NCBI RefSeq assembly: GCF_010731895.1
Contig: NZ_AP022596.1
Coordinates: 2,356,001 to 2,420,000 of the forward strand
Length of the DNA: 64,000 nucleotides
From: Mycolicibacterium helvum
GTDB lineage: Bacteria > Actinomycetota > Actinomycetes > Mycobacteriales > Mycobacteriaceae
Direction of reading: 5' to 3'
Each line of letters begins with the position of its first letter. Position 1 is the first letter of the stretch. Below are positions 22,728 through 32,124 of the stretch, in pieces. The translations under genes were made by a program, and so were the position numbers. Below the pieces are notes generated by a model. The model did no database searches. It saw only the letters and a program-made list of their open reading frames with translations, and had not been told where the DNA came from.

Positions 22728-23276
22728 TCAGGGAGGGCAGGAGCGCAGCAGTCCGGTCAGCCGAGCCCGTCCCCGGGCGCAGCGGCTCTTTACCGTGCCC
22801 TCGGCGACACCCAGCAGCGCGGCGGCGTCGGCCACCGAATAGCCGTGCATGTGGACCGCTAGGACCGCCGCGCGCTGGTCGGCCGGTAGCCGCATCAGTG
22901 CGCGGCGTACCACCAGCACGGTGTCCACCTCGGCGGTGCGATCGCCGATCGCCTCGTTATCGGTCAGTGCGATCGTGGGCTGCGCCGCGGTGCGCCGCAG
23001 CCGGTCCAGGCAGGCGTTGACGACGATGCGGTGCAGCCAGCTGCCGACGGCCGCGTCGTGCCGGAAGGTGGCGGCGCCGCGGTGGGCGGCCAGCATGGCG
23101 TCCTGCAGCGCGTCGGCAGCGTCTTCGGGGCTGCGCGTGGTGCGGTGGGCCAGCCGGGACAGTCGGCGCTGGTGGCGGTGAAACAATTCTTCGAATGCGT
23201 AGCGGTCGCCGCCGACGTGCGCGGCGAGCAGCTCGGCGTCGCTGCGTGCGGCGGTCGTACCGAGAAAGCTGAGCAT
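22728..23276 (-). CDS. sigM: ECF RNA polymerase sigma factor SigM
   Basis: 182 residues with sigma region 2 (DAELLAAHVGGDRYAFEELFHRHQRRLSRLAHRTTRSPEDAADALQDAMLAAHRG then WLHRIVVNACLDRLRR) and region 4 (ALMRLPADQRAAVLAVHMHGYSVADAAALLGVAEGTVKSRCARGRARL). It matches mycobacterial SigM (Rv3911), which controls ESX-related and envelope genes and, in other actinobacteria, thiol stress. It is followed by the shortened rsmA and then trxB-trxA, the standard order. Confidence 0.93.
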   Translation of the reverse strand: MLSFLGTTAARSDAELLAAHVGGDRYAFEELFHRHQRRLSRLAHRTTRSPEDAADALQDAMLAAHRGAATFRHDAAVGSWLHRIVVNACLDRLRRTAAQPTIALTDNEAIGDRTAEVDTVLVVRRALMRLPADQRAAVLAVHMHGYSVADAAALLGVAEGTVKSRCARGRARLTGLLRSCPP

Positions 23277-23357
23277 GGCCGGACGGTATTGAAACCGGCG
23301 CGGCGAGGCACTTCACCCGGGCCGCGGCCTGTTAGGAACGTTGGACGCGACGGACGC

Positions 23358-26300
23358 CTACGACGCTGCCTTGACCGTCAGCCCGGAGATCTCGGTCTTG
23401 TTCTTGCCATCGGTGGTGCCCATCGTGGATATCCACACCACCAAGTACGTCGTCGGATCCTTGGCGTTGACCTGAATCGTGTTGGCGCCTGGCTGCAATG
23501 CCTGGGGTTGGGTCAGCACGGTGGTGTCGTCAAGGGAGCCGGGGTTGGCCGAAGACGCCGACCGGATTTGGACCTGGGTGCCGGTGCTGGGAACCGTCAG
23601 CGACACACTGCCGACAGTGGTCGGCTGCGGCAGCTGCAACAGCAGACCGACGCCGTTCTTGAAGTTGGGGAACGGATTCGGATCGGTGTAGGTGTCGGTC
23701 GGCCAGCCGCTACCGGTGCCCACGGTCAGGGCGAGGTCGGCCTTGTCCGGATTGTCCGCGCCGCCGCCCGGTGAAAAGACCGTCACCTTAACGGGTTTGA
23801 CGGTGCTGCCGCTGGGTGTGCTGTCTTGGTGCTGCGAGGTCGACGGGTTCAGGCCGAGCTGATCACCTTTGAGGCCACCGCCCACATCGCCGAAGATGCT
23901 GGACAGCACCGAGGCCAGCACGATCAGGGCGATCACCAGAATGGCGGCGCCGACCCCGATCCCGATCAGCAGGTTGCGCCGCCTGCGCGCCTGCGCCTCG
24001 GCATCTGCTCCGGTCACGGGCTGCGCGGACGGCGGGCCGACCGGCTCGACCGGCTCGACCGGCTCGATTAGTTCGGTCCGGTCGGCAAGCGCGGTGGCCT
24101 GCTGCAACAGATTCAAAAGTGTTGGAGCCGAACGGATACCGCCACCGGCCTGAACCGCGCGAGCAGCCGCCGCCGAGATCTGGAACGGGATGGCGCCGTC
24201 GATAGCGCGGGGTTCCCGTGCCTCACCGGCGGCGTCGATCTCGGCGGGTTGCAGACCGCTGGGCACACCATTCTCCGGCAGTGGCCAGCGATCGACCAGC
24301 AGGGCATACAGGGTGGCACCGATCCCGCGGATATCGTCCTCGGGGGTCGCTGCCGGCAGCGTCGCGGGAAACGCCAGCGCGACATCGCCTTCGATGCTGA
24401 CTCGCACCCGGCTGGGGTGGTCGATGGACAGCGCGACGCCCGCTCCATGGGCGGTATCAGCCGCGGCGGCCAGCGACTGAACCGCCCGCGCCCCGCCGAT
24501 GGGGGAGGGCGAGGTATCGGCCACTTCCTTCAGCGACCCGCCGCGAATCCACTCCGAGACCACCAGACCGCCGGCCTGGGTCTGGGCGACATCGAGTACC
24601 CGGGCGATCCCCGGCCGCTCGAGGCGGCTGAGTTTGAGTGTGCGGGAAAGAATTTCCTGCACCTGCGCGTCGGTCATGGTGCGGTCAGGGTCGACGAACG
24701 TCAGAGCAACCTGGCGGTCAAGCGCGGTGTCCAGCGCCTGCCAGAACTGCAATCCTGGTGGGCCGCCGTGGAACACGAGCAGCCGGTAGCGCCCGCCGGC
24801 GATGCTCGCACCGGGGATGAGGTGAGCCTCGTCATCGTCAGCGGTCGCGGTGGACTCCACGGCCGGTTCGCGCGGGGGATCGAACGCCGGTGACTCGCGG
24901 GTGGGATCGCCGGGGAAGTCCGCGTTGGGAAGTTTCGGTGGCACCGGCTCCGCCCCCGTGCCGACCTGAACCTCATCGGGCACGTCGGGCTGGAAGTCGT
25001 CGGCGGCCTGGCGCGGGATCTGCGTGGTCGCGTCGCCGGTCGAATCGGCCGGAAGCATGCCCGAGGGTTGGTCGTTCACCTCCGGTCCTTTCCCCGTTGC
25101 GTCCGCCGTTGTCTCGTACCGGAGTGGCCGGTGCCCGGTTCCGGACGAATTGCTGTGCTCAGGGTACGTGACCGGGGTCGCGACCTGCGGCCGGTCGAGT
25201 GCAGCGATGGGAGTGATGATCACCGGCGGGGTCCGGGTGATGCGACGCTTCACCGCCCCCCAGGCGGCGACGGCATCGGGCACCCGTGCTGCCAGCATCA
25301 CCCCGGCCAGGATCGGCAGCATGATCAGGCCGAGCACCAGCAGCCGCAGCAGCGAACCGGCGCCGCCGGAGTGCTCGGTCAGGGCCTGCAGGCCCAGCAG
25401 CCGGTCGACAACGTAGGCGACCAGACCCGCCAGCAGCGACGCGGCCGTGGTGACCAGGATGGTCCGGATGACGTCGAGGTCAAGGAGCTTGCCGCGCGGC
25501 GGCTTCAGCGCCCGGTGCAGCAGTAGGTAACCGAGGATGGCCCCGGCCAGGAATCCGATCCCGTTGGCAAGGCCCAGGTAGCCGGCGACCATTTCCTTGT
25601 CACTGGTCACGTGCGGCGCTAGCAGCGATGTCGCGATCTTGACGATGGTGATCACGATGATGATCAAGATCGGCGTCCATGGCTGTTCGCGGGCATAGAA
25701 CACCCGCAGCTGCAACAACACCAGCGCGTAGGGGATCAGCGTGAACGCCGACAGGCTGATGGCGATGCCGAGGTAGTTCGCGTCGACCTCGCCGAACTTG
25801 CCGTAGGCGAACAGCGCGCTGCCCATCGCCGGGCCGCCAACGGTCATGAACGCCACGATCGGGATCAGCGTCACCATCGTCAGCCGGGTGGCCAGTGACA
25901 GGTCGGCCAGCACGGCGGGTCCGTTGTCGGCGGCGGCGTTGCGGCTGAGCCGCGGCATCACCACGGTCAGCACGGTGACGCCGATGATGCCGAACGGCAA
26001 CTGCAGCACCAGCCAGGCGTAGGCGTAGATTGCCGGACCCGAAGCGGCGGCGGTGCTGGCGATCTGGTTGCCGACCACCAGGCCGATCTGACTGATCAGC
26101 ACGTAGAGCACCATCGCGCCGGCCATCGCGCCGAACCGCTTGAGCCGATCGTCGATTCCCCACAGCGGACGCAAGCTGATCCGCTCGACGCGGATCGCGA
26201 GCAGCAGAACCAAGGTCTGGGCCACCACGCCCAGCGTTGTTCCGATCCCGAGCACCAGCAGCTTGGCGTTCCCCATCTGGACCGGATCAATCGAGAGGGG

Positions 26301-26918
26301 GCCTGGAACAACGAGATACAGGCCCAGGGTGGCGATCGCCACGACGTTGTTGATCACCGGTGCCCACGCTGGCGGCCCGAACACGTTGCGGTTGTTCAGG
26401 ATTGCCATGAACACCGACGACAGTCCGTAGAAGATCACTTGGGGCAGAAGCAGATACGCGAAGGCTGTGGTCAGCGGCTGGTTGACCTGCGGGTCGTGAC
26501 CGAGCATCAGCCGCACCAGCAGCGGGGCCGCGGCCACGGACAGGATGGTGGCCACCAGAAGCAACGTGGTGGCCAGCGTGACCAGCCGGCGCACGAAGGC
26601 TTCGCCGCCGTCGGCGTCGTCGCGTTCGGCCCGGGCCAGTACCGGCACGAAGATCGCGGTGAACGTGGCCTCCAGCACCAGGGCCGCGATCAGGTTCGGC
26701 AGCTGGTTGGCCACCGTGAACGCACTGGACAGTGCCGCGCCGAGGATGGCGGCCAGCAGCACGATGCGGATGAACCCGGTGATGCGGCTGACGAGGGTGG
26801 CCAGCGCCATTCCCCAGGAGCGTGACACCACCGCGGCGTCGGAGAGCTCGGTGCGCACCGCGCGGGTGGCGGTGCCGGGCCGGCCGTAGGCGGCCGGCCG
26901 TTCGGGCGGCGGCTTCAT
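23358..26918 (-). CDS. murJ: Lipid II flippase MurJ (MviN) fused to a pseudokinase and outer domain
   Basis: 1186 residues. The N-terminal half (about 30-570) is a polytopic MATE-like lipid II flippase (SRITGFIRIVLLAAILGAALSSAFTVANQLPNLIAALV and onward). A charged linker follows. The intracellular pseudokinase domain (about 690-960) has GGRYRLLVFHGGPPGLQFWQALD and GGLVVSEWIRGGSLKEV but no HRD or DFG motifs. One helix (about 981-1010) leads to an extracytoplasmic beta-rich domain. In M. tuberculosis the pseudokinase is phosphorylated by PknB and bound by FhaA. The ATG overlaps the upstream DUF6049 stop (ATGA). Confidence 0.95.
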   Translation of the reverse strand: MKPPPERPAAYGRPGTATRAVRTELSDAAVVSRSWGMALATLVSRITGFIRIVLLAAILGAALSSAFTVANQLPNLIAALVLEATFTAIFVPVLARAERDDADGGEAFVRRLVTLATTLLLVATILSVAAAPLLVRLMLGHDPQVNQPLTTAFAYLLLPQVIFYGLSSVFMAILNNRNVFGPPAWAPVINNVVAIATLGLYLVVPGPLSIDPVQMGNAKLLVLGIGTTLGVVAQTLVLLLAIRVERISLRPLWGIDDRLKRFGAMAGAMVLYVLISQIGLVVGNQIASTAAASGPAIYAYAWLVLQLPFGIIGVTVLTVVMPRLSRNAAADNGPAVLADLSLATRLTMVTLIPIVAFMTVGGPAMGSALFAYGKFGEVDANYLGIAISLSAFTLIPYALVLLQLRVFYAREQPWTPILIIIVITIVKIATSLLAPHVTSDKEMVAGYLGLANGIGFLAGAILGYLLLHRALKPPRGKLLDLDVIRTILVTTAASLLAGLVAYVVDRLLGLQALTEHSGGAGSLLRLLVLGLIMLPILAGVMLAARVPDAVAAWGAVKRRITRTPPVIITPIAALDRPQVATPVTYPEHSNSSGTGHRPLRYETTADATGKGPEVNDQPSGMLPADSTGDATTQIPRQAADDFQPDVPDEVQVGTGAEPVPPKLPNADFPGDPTRESPAFDPPREPAVESTATADDDEAHLIPGASIAGGRYRLLVFHGGPPGLQFWQALDTALDRQVALTFVDPDRTMTDAQVQEILSRTLKLSRLERPGIARVLDVAQTQAGGLVVSEWIRGGSLKEVADTSPSPIGGARAVQSLAAAADTAHGAGVALSIDHPSRVRVSIEGDVALAFPATLPAATPEDDIRGIGATLYALLVDRWPLPENGVPSGLQPAEIDAAGEAREPRAIDGAIPFQISAAAARAVQAGGGIRSAPTLLNLLQQATALADRTELIEPVEPVEPVGPPSAQPVTGADAEAQARRRRNLLIGIGVGAAILVIALIVLASVLSSIFGDVGGGLKGDQLGLNPSTSQHQDSTPSGSTVKPVKVTVFSPGGGADNPDKADLALTVGTGSGWPTDTYTDPNPFPNFKNGVGLLLQLPQPTTVGSVSLTVPSTGTQVQIRSASSANPGSLDDTTVLTQPQALQPGANTIQVNAKDPTTYLVVWISTMGTTDGKNKTEISGLTVKAAS

Positions 26919-29248
26919 CGGCGGCCTTCGGCGCTGGCCCGTCGTGGCCGGTCGAGGTCGGCGGGGTCGGGCTGGCCGCGGAAGCGGTGGTAGAGCCGGC
27001 GCCCGACGAGCAGCGCCAGCACGGTGCCACCGATCAGCGTGATCGCGAAGAGCACCTTGCCGTAGGCATTGGAATGCACCGACAGGCGCACCGGCTCACC
27101 GAGTTGCAGTCCGTCGGGCGTGCGCAGCGTCACGTCGACGGCGACCCGCTGGGTGAAGTGCACCTCGATGGGAACCCGCAGCGGCAGATAGCCCGGCGGC
27201 ACCTCCTGCTCGCCGAGGTCGGTGACCGTCATTCCTGGTGGGGCGTCGACCTGCAGGCGCACCCGGATCGGCACGGCCAGGTCGTTGCGCACCGCCAGCG
27301 GCAGCGGGCTGTGCTCTGTGGCCAGCGTGTAGGAGCCGCCCGGGTTGACGATCGTCACCGCGCCGAACAGGTCGCCGATCGTGGCGCCGACCGCCGCCAG
27401 CCGGTGCCGGGCCAGGTCGTTGCGCTCATCGGGCGGTTCGGTCTGGCTCAGGGCGCGCAGCATGTCCTCGCGCAGCGGCGCGGTGTACTGCGGTCCGGTC
27501 AGGCCGGTGCGGGGGTCGGTGGTCAGCGCCGCGGTCAGACCCCACAGCCGCCCGACCTGGCCGGCGATGGTCGAGACGACGTCGTCGTCGAACCGGCCCC
27601 GGCCGTCAGCAGGCAGATTGGGGCCGGGACCGGCGGTGGCGACCGCCGTCGACTCGCTGATCACCGCATCCAGTGGGCGGGGGACGGCCAGGCCCGAATG
27701 GATCGTGGTGGCCAGCGCAGTCAGCATTGACTGCGCATCGCTGGGTTGTGGACTCCACTTCAACGGCGGCAGCAGGATCTGGTCGCGCGGTTCGGCTCCG
27801 GGCTGCAACGCCCGCCACAGCATCGACGCGACGGCGTCCTGACGGCGGGCGACGGTGGAGTCGTGGTTGAGCGGAACGTTCAGCGACGAATCCAGGTAGG
27901 TCGGCAAGTCGGGGTCGTTGCCGACGGCGGCCAGCGCCGCCCCGACGGCCGGGTCGAACGGCGCCATGACGACCTGCGGCGTCAACCGGCGGGGGGTCAC
28001 GTCGGCGATCGTCGGCTCCCCGGTCGCGGAGTCCTGGGCGGTGCAGTCCGCGGCCGCGATCGCCACCGTCGAACCTTGCCCGCTCAGCAGGTCGACGGCG
28101 GGCTGGGTCAGTGGACCGTCGCCCAGGATCGTGGCGCCGCGAACGGATGTGACGCCGAGGATCTGATCGATGATGTCGCCGGCGGCACCGGTTGCCGCCG
28201 AGTTGAGCCCGGCGTCCCCGACCCGCTGTAGTGCGTCGAGATCGGCCTGCGCGTACGGGGTGGCGGCGACGCACATCCGTTTGGCCAGTCCACGCAGCTT
28301 GTCCAGCCAGGCCACCGCGGCGGCCTGGCCGGTGCCTGGGTGGGCAGCGGCGCCCAGTCCGTCGGGCGCGTCGGCGACGACGTAGCCGGCGGTCATCGCG
28401 TTGACGGTCACCAATAGGTCGGGGTCGACGGCCAGGCACAGTGCGCGGGCGGTTGCTCCCCCGGGATCAACGGCCGGGCTGGTGGCGAACTCGACCGCCG
28501 CCAGCAGGGTGTCCAGCCGGCCGCCGGCGGCCAGCGACACCGCGAGGTCATCGTTCATCAGCCGGACCGGTGTGGTGCCGCCGGGAACCCCGGGTGCCAG
28601 GCGTGGCTTGTCGGCCAGTGGCCACAGCATTGTCACCGCGACGGGCTTGGTGGTGTCGGGAGGCACGACGTCGGCAACGGTGTCCGATGCCGGGTCGGCC
28701 GATTCGGGAGGAACACCGAGTACCGGCAGCAGGAATCGGGCGTCGTCGAGCCGGGCGGCGTCGCCGTAGTCCGGTGTGCCATTGATGTTCACCAGCAGCG
28801 GGTATACGCCGGGCCGGTCGATGCCCAGCGACGGCGCGGTGAGTGAGCGCATCGGATAACTGAAGGTGAAGCCGACGGCCTGACCGCGCTGCATTTCGGC
28901 TGCCACCGTGGTGAACTCGCCGACGGGCTGGAACTGGTCGTTGGCGCCGTCGAGGCTGGTGCGCAGCCCTGCCGATGAGGTCACCGCGCCGGCGTGTTCG
29001 AGGCGAGCGACGACGTCGCGCACGGGTCGGTCCCCGACGTTGGTGACGGTGCCGGTGACGGTGACGGTGGGCTCGCTGGTCGTGGTGATCAGATCCGGCG
29101 TGACGCTGTCCACCCGAACTTGGAGGAACGGCGCCGATCCGGGTTCGCCGGCGGCGGCCGGCGCGGTTGTTGGCATTGCGAGCAAGGCAAGTACACCGAG
29201 GATCACCAAGATCCGGGGCAGACCGCCGACCCGCCTCGGCATGGTCAC
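26915..29248 (-). CDS. DUF6049 exported membrane-anchored protein (Rv3909-type)
   Basis: 777 residues. The signal peptide is near the start ([25 protein letters not shown]). A long extracytoplasmic part begins with an immunoglobulin-like segment ([41 protein letters not shown]), and there is one membrane helix near the end ([22 protein letters not shown]). It matches Rv3909, always next to murJ; the function is unknown but the linkage suggests cell-wall work. I placed the start at the GTG that overlaps the mutT4 stop (GTGA). GTG at 29263 and ATG at 29242 are alternatives. It is coupled to murJ. Confidence 0.85.
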   Translation of the reverse strand: MTMPRRVGGLPRILVILGVLALLAMPTTAPAAAGEPGSAPFLQVRVDSVTPDLITTTSEPTVTVTGTVTNVGDRPVRDVVARLEHAGAVTSSAGLRTSLDGANDQFQPVGEFTTVAAEMQRGQAVGFTFSYPMRSLTAPSLGIDRPGVYPLLVNINGTPDYGDAARLDDARFLLPVLGVPPESADPASDTVADVVPPDTTKPVAVTMLWPLADKPRLAPGVPGGTTPVRLMNDDLAVSLAAGGRLDTLLAAVEFATSPAVDPGGATARALCLAVDPDLLVTVNAMTAGYVVADAPDGLGAAAHPGTGQAAAVAWLDKLRGLAKRMCVAATPYAQADLDALQRVGDAGLNSAATGAAGDIIDQILGVTSVRGATILGDGPLTQPAVDLLSGQGSTVAIAAADCTAQDSATGEPTIADVTPRRLTPQVVMAPFDPAVGAALAAVGNDPDLPTYLDSSLNVPLNHDSTVARRQDAVASMLWRALQPGAEPRDQILLPPLKWSPQPSDAQSMLTALATTIHSGLAVPRPLDAVISESTAVATAGPGPNLPADGRGRFDDDVVSTIAGQVGRLWGLTAALTTDPRTGLTGPQYTAPLREDMLRALSQTEPPDERNDLARHRLAAVGATIGDLFGAVTIVNPGGSYTLATEHSPLPLAVRNDLAVPIRVRLQVDAPPGMTVTDLGEQEVPPGYLPLRVPIEVHFTQRVAVDVTLRTPDGLQLGEPVRLSVHSNAYGKVLFAITLIGGTVLALLVGRRLYHRFRGQPDPADLDRPRRASAEGRR

Positions 29249-30048
29249 GTTCCCGGTCCGCACCCGTTCGTCCGCGGGCCGGATTGCCGTGGCCCGGCAT
29301 CGTCGGAGCGACGGTTGCGGGTGTGTGAATGCGTTTGGGGGCGCCGCCGCGGGGTGGTGCGCGGCAGTGGGGGCAGCGCGGCGACGCCGTCGGACTGCAG
29401 CAGTTGGATCAGTTCCCCGGCAACTTCGGCGAGCCGGCGCTCATCGGCGTAGGCCAGCCGCTTGGGCAGTTCCCCGACCGGCACCCAGGCCACCTCGGTG
29501 ACTTCGACGTCTTCGTCGCACAGTTCACCGCCGGAGAACTGCATGAGGTAGTGGTGAACGGTCTTGTGCACGCGGCGGCCTTCGGTGACGAACCAGTAGT
29601 CGATGCTGCCGAGCGCGGCCAGGACTTGTCCGCGGATACCGGTTTCCTCGGCGACCTCGCGGATGGCGGTTTCTTCTGCGGTCTCGCCTTGTTCGATGTG
29701 GCCCTTGGGTAGTGACCACAGCATCCGCCCGCGCCGGTCCACCCGGCCGATCAGTGCGGCCACCTGAGTTTCGGGCGGGCCCTCGATGCCGTCGATGACC
29801 AATCCGCCCGCCGAGGTCTCATGCACGGTGCGCAGCCGGGCCGGGGCGCGACGCGAGGAGCGGGGCCGGCCGGGTTTGCCCGGTCGAGGCTGGCCATTGC
29901 CGCTGCTGGGGGTGGGGGAGGCGACGGTGGCGTCGGAGGTTTCCGTGGTGGCGGCGTCTGCTGCGGTGGGATTTGCCGGACCTGCCGCGCGACGGCCGCG
30001 GCGCCGACCCCGGCGCCGTCGTGGTTTGGCCTGTTCGCCGTCCGACAC
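29245..30048 (-). CDS. mutT4: Nudix hydrolase MutT4
   Basis: 267 residues. The N-terminus is very basic ([20 protein letters not shown]) and probably disordered. A Nudix domain (about 75-220) carries the box [23 protein letters not shown] with its REVAEE metal-binding core. The C-terminus is Pro/Arg/His-rich. It matches Rv3908 (MutT4), implicated in hydrolysis of nucleoside diphosphate derivatives. The start GTG matches remembered mycobacterial sequences, while the longer frame to 30129 runs into the divergent pcnA promoter. It overlaps the next gene by four bases. Confidence 0.92.
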   Translation of the reverse strand: MSDGEQAKPRRRRGRRRGRRAAGPANPTAADAATTETSDATVASPTPSSGNGQPRPGKPGRPRSSRRAPARLRTVHETSAGGLVIDGIEGPPETQVAALIGRVDRRGRMLWSLPKGHIEQGETAEETAIREVAEETGIRGQVLAALGSIDYWFVTEGRRVHKTVHHYLMQFSGGELCDEDVEVTEVAWVPVGELPKRLAYADERRLAEVAGELIQLLQSDGVAALPPLPRTTPRRRPQTHSHTRNRRSDDAGPRQSGPRTNGCGPGT

Positions 30049-30134
30049 CCAAGCGATAGTAGCTGGCACGGGATGGCCTCCCGCCCACACTCGCCGGTAG
30101 TGAGTCGCCTGAGTCACGACTAGGCTCACCCCAC

Positions 30135-31601
30135 GTGTCCGAAGCCACCCACGACGTCGAGCTGCTTGCCCGGGCCTTCGTCGCGCTCAATCAGCGCGGC
30201 GCAGTGCTACGCGAAATCGGTGGCCGGTTCGCCGCGGCGGGCCACGAGCTCTATCTGGTCGGGGGCAGTGTCCGAGACGCCTTTCTGGGCCGGCTGACGG
30301 ACAAGCTCGACCTCGACTTCACCACCGACGCCCGGCCTGAGGTCGTTCAAAAGATCGTGCGCCCGTGGGCCGACGCACTCTGGGATACCGGCATCGATTT
30401 CGGCACGGTCGGCGTGGGCAAGGGCGACGACCGGCTCGAGATCACCACCTTCCGCGCCGACAGCTATGACCAGGTGTCACGTAACCCCCAGGTCAAATAC
30501 GGCGACCGGCTCGAGGACGATCTGGTGCGCCGCGATTTCACCGTCAACGCGATGGCCGTGCGTATCACCGCCGACGGTCCCGGCGACTTCATTGACCCGC
30601 TCGGCGGTCTCACGGCGTTGCGGGAACGCATCCTCGATACCCCAGCGGCACCCGAGGTGTCCTTCGGTGACGATCCGCTGCGGATGCTGCGCGCGGCGCG
30701 CTTTGTTTCGCAGCTGCAGTTCGCGGTGTCCGACCGGGTGCGCGGCGCGATCGTGGAGATGGCGCCGCAGCTGGGGCGGATCACGGTCGAACGGGTGGCC
30801 GTCGAGCTGGACAAGCTGCTGCTGGGTGCCGACCCGGTCGCCGGCCTCGACCTGATGGTGCAGACCGGCATGGGTGATGTGGTGTTGCCCGAGATCGGCG
30901 GTATGCAGATGGCCATCGACGAACACCATCAGCACAAGGACGTCTATCAGCATTCGTTGACGGTGTTGCGCCAGGCCATGGAGCTCGAAGAAGGGGAACA
31001 GCCGGACTTGGTCTTGCGGTGGGCGGCGCTCCTGCATGACATCGGTAAGCCGGCCACTCGCCGGCACGAGACCGACGGCGGGGTGAGCTTCCATCATCAC
31101 GAGGTGGTCGGCGCCAAGATGGTCCGCAAGCGGATGCGGGCACTGAAGTACTCCAAGCAGATGGTCGACGATGTCTCGCAGTTGGTGTATCTGCATCTGC
31201 GATTCCACGGATACGGCGACGGCAAGTGGACCGACTCGGCGGTGCGACGCTACGTCGCTGACGCGGGGCCACTACTGCCCAAGTTGCACAAGCTGGTTCG
31301 CGCCGACTGCACCACCCGCAACAAGCGGCGGGCGGCCCGGCTGCAGGCCAACTACGACCAACTCGAGACGCGGATCGCCGAGCTGACCGCCAAGGAGGAC
31401 CTGGCGCGGGTGCGCCCGGATCTGGATGGCAACGAGATCATGCGCCTGCTCGGTATCCCGGCCGGCCCGCAGGTCGGACAGGCCTGGAACTTCCTCAAGG
31501 AGCTGCGTCTGGATCGCGGACCGCTCGATCACGACGACGCCGTCGCCGAATTGCTGGCTTGGTGGAATGAACGGAACGCGACGGACGATTCCGGCGTCTG
31601 A
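30135..31601 (+). CDS. pcnA: CCA tRNA nucleotidyltransferase / poly(A) polymerase-like
   Basis: 488 residues. Adds or repairs the CCA end of tRNAs; needed because the tRNA genes here do not encode CCA. The class II nucleotidyltransferase head is [36 protein letters not shown] and [13 protein letters not shown] are family motifs. An HD domain follows ([14 protein letters not shown]). It corresponds to Rv3907c. It starts at GTG and is divergent from mutT4 (86-bp gap). Confidence 0.95.
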   Translation: MSEATHDVELLARAFVALNQRGAVLREIGGRFAAAGHELYLVGGSVRDAFLGRLTDKLDLDFTTDARPEVVQKIVRPWADALWDTGIDFGTVGVGKGDDRLEITTFRADSYDQVSRNPQVKYGDRLEDDLVRRDFTVNAMAVRITADGPGDFIDPLGGLTALRERILDTPAAPEVSFGDDPLRMLRAARFVSQLQFAVSDRVRGAIVEMAPQLGRITVERVAVELDKLLLGADPVAGLDLMVQTGMGDVVLPEIGGMQMAIDEHHQHKDVYQHSLTVLRQAMELEEGEQPDLVLRWAALLHDIGKPATRRHETDGGVSFHHHEVVGAKMVRKRMRALKYSKQMVDDVSQLVYLHLRFHGYGDGKWTDSAVRRYVADAGPLLPKLHKLVRADCTTRNKRRAARLQANYDQLETRIAELTAKEDLARVRPDLDGNEIMRLLGIPAGPQVGQAWNFLKELRLDRGPLDHDDAVAELLAWWNERNATDDSGV

Positions 31602-31608
31602 CAAGGGT

Positions 31609-32124
31609 ATGGATTACTGCCTGGGATCCGGCGATGGAACGGCAACGATGTTCAGCGGCCACCCGGCCATCGATATCGATGGTGACGGTGAACTCGACGC
31701 GGTGCGTCTCGATATCGATGGCGACGGCGTTTTCGACGACGCGCTTGCCGACTTCGACGACGATGGCCTGGCCGACCACGCCGCGCTCGACCGGGACAAC
31801 GACGGCACAGCAGAAAGCCTCTATACCGACGACGGATCCGGCACCTGGGCGCTGACGCCGGCGGGGACGGGTGGGCCGTTGCGCTGGTTCGGTCTGGATG
31901 GAATCGAGCACACGTCAAGTGGCGCAGCCGATTTCGATGGTGATGGTCGACTCGACCGACTACTGGATGTCGATCGAGACGGATTGGCCGACCGGGCATT
32001 GACAGGCGGGCCCGACGGCGGTTTCGACACCGGCTACGTCGACACCGACGGGGACGGTCGCTGGGATCTCACGCTGGTGGACAGCGACGGCGACGGCGCC
32101 GCGGACGACGCCAGCCCGGTGTAG
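31609..32124 (+). CDS. Acidic protein with eight Ca-binding-type DxDxDG repeats (Rv3906c-type)
   Basis: 171 residues, strongly acidic. Eight copies of a D-x-D-x-D-G-x-x-D motif are visible (for example DIDGDGELD, DIDGDGVFD, DFDDDGLAD, DFDGDGRLD, DVDRDGLAD, DTDGDGRWD and DSDGDGAAD). They resemble thrombospondin type 3 or dockerin calcium loops. No signal peptide or membrane segment is visible, so it looks cytosolic despite such repeats usually being outside cells. The ATG is eight bases after the pcnA stop. The C-terminal 91 bp overlap the end of the convergent GGDEF/EAL gene. The M. tuberculosis counterpart is Rv3906c; the role is unknown. Confidence 0.8.
   Translation: MDYCLGSGDGTATMFSGHPAIDIDGDGELDAVRLDIDGDGVFDDALADFDDDGLADHAALDRDNDGTAESLYTDDGSGTWALTPAGTGGPLRWFGLDGIEHTSSGAADFDGDGRLDRLLDVDRDGLADRALTGGPDGGFDTGYVDTDGDGRWDLTLVDSDGDGAADDASPV

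Noticed and set aside
24010..24070. Short GGCTCGACC direct repeats as a regulatory array
   Set aside because: They lie within murJ and simply encode a repeated EPVEPVEPV linker.
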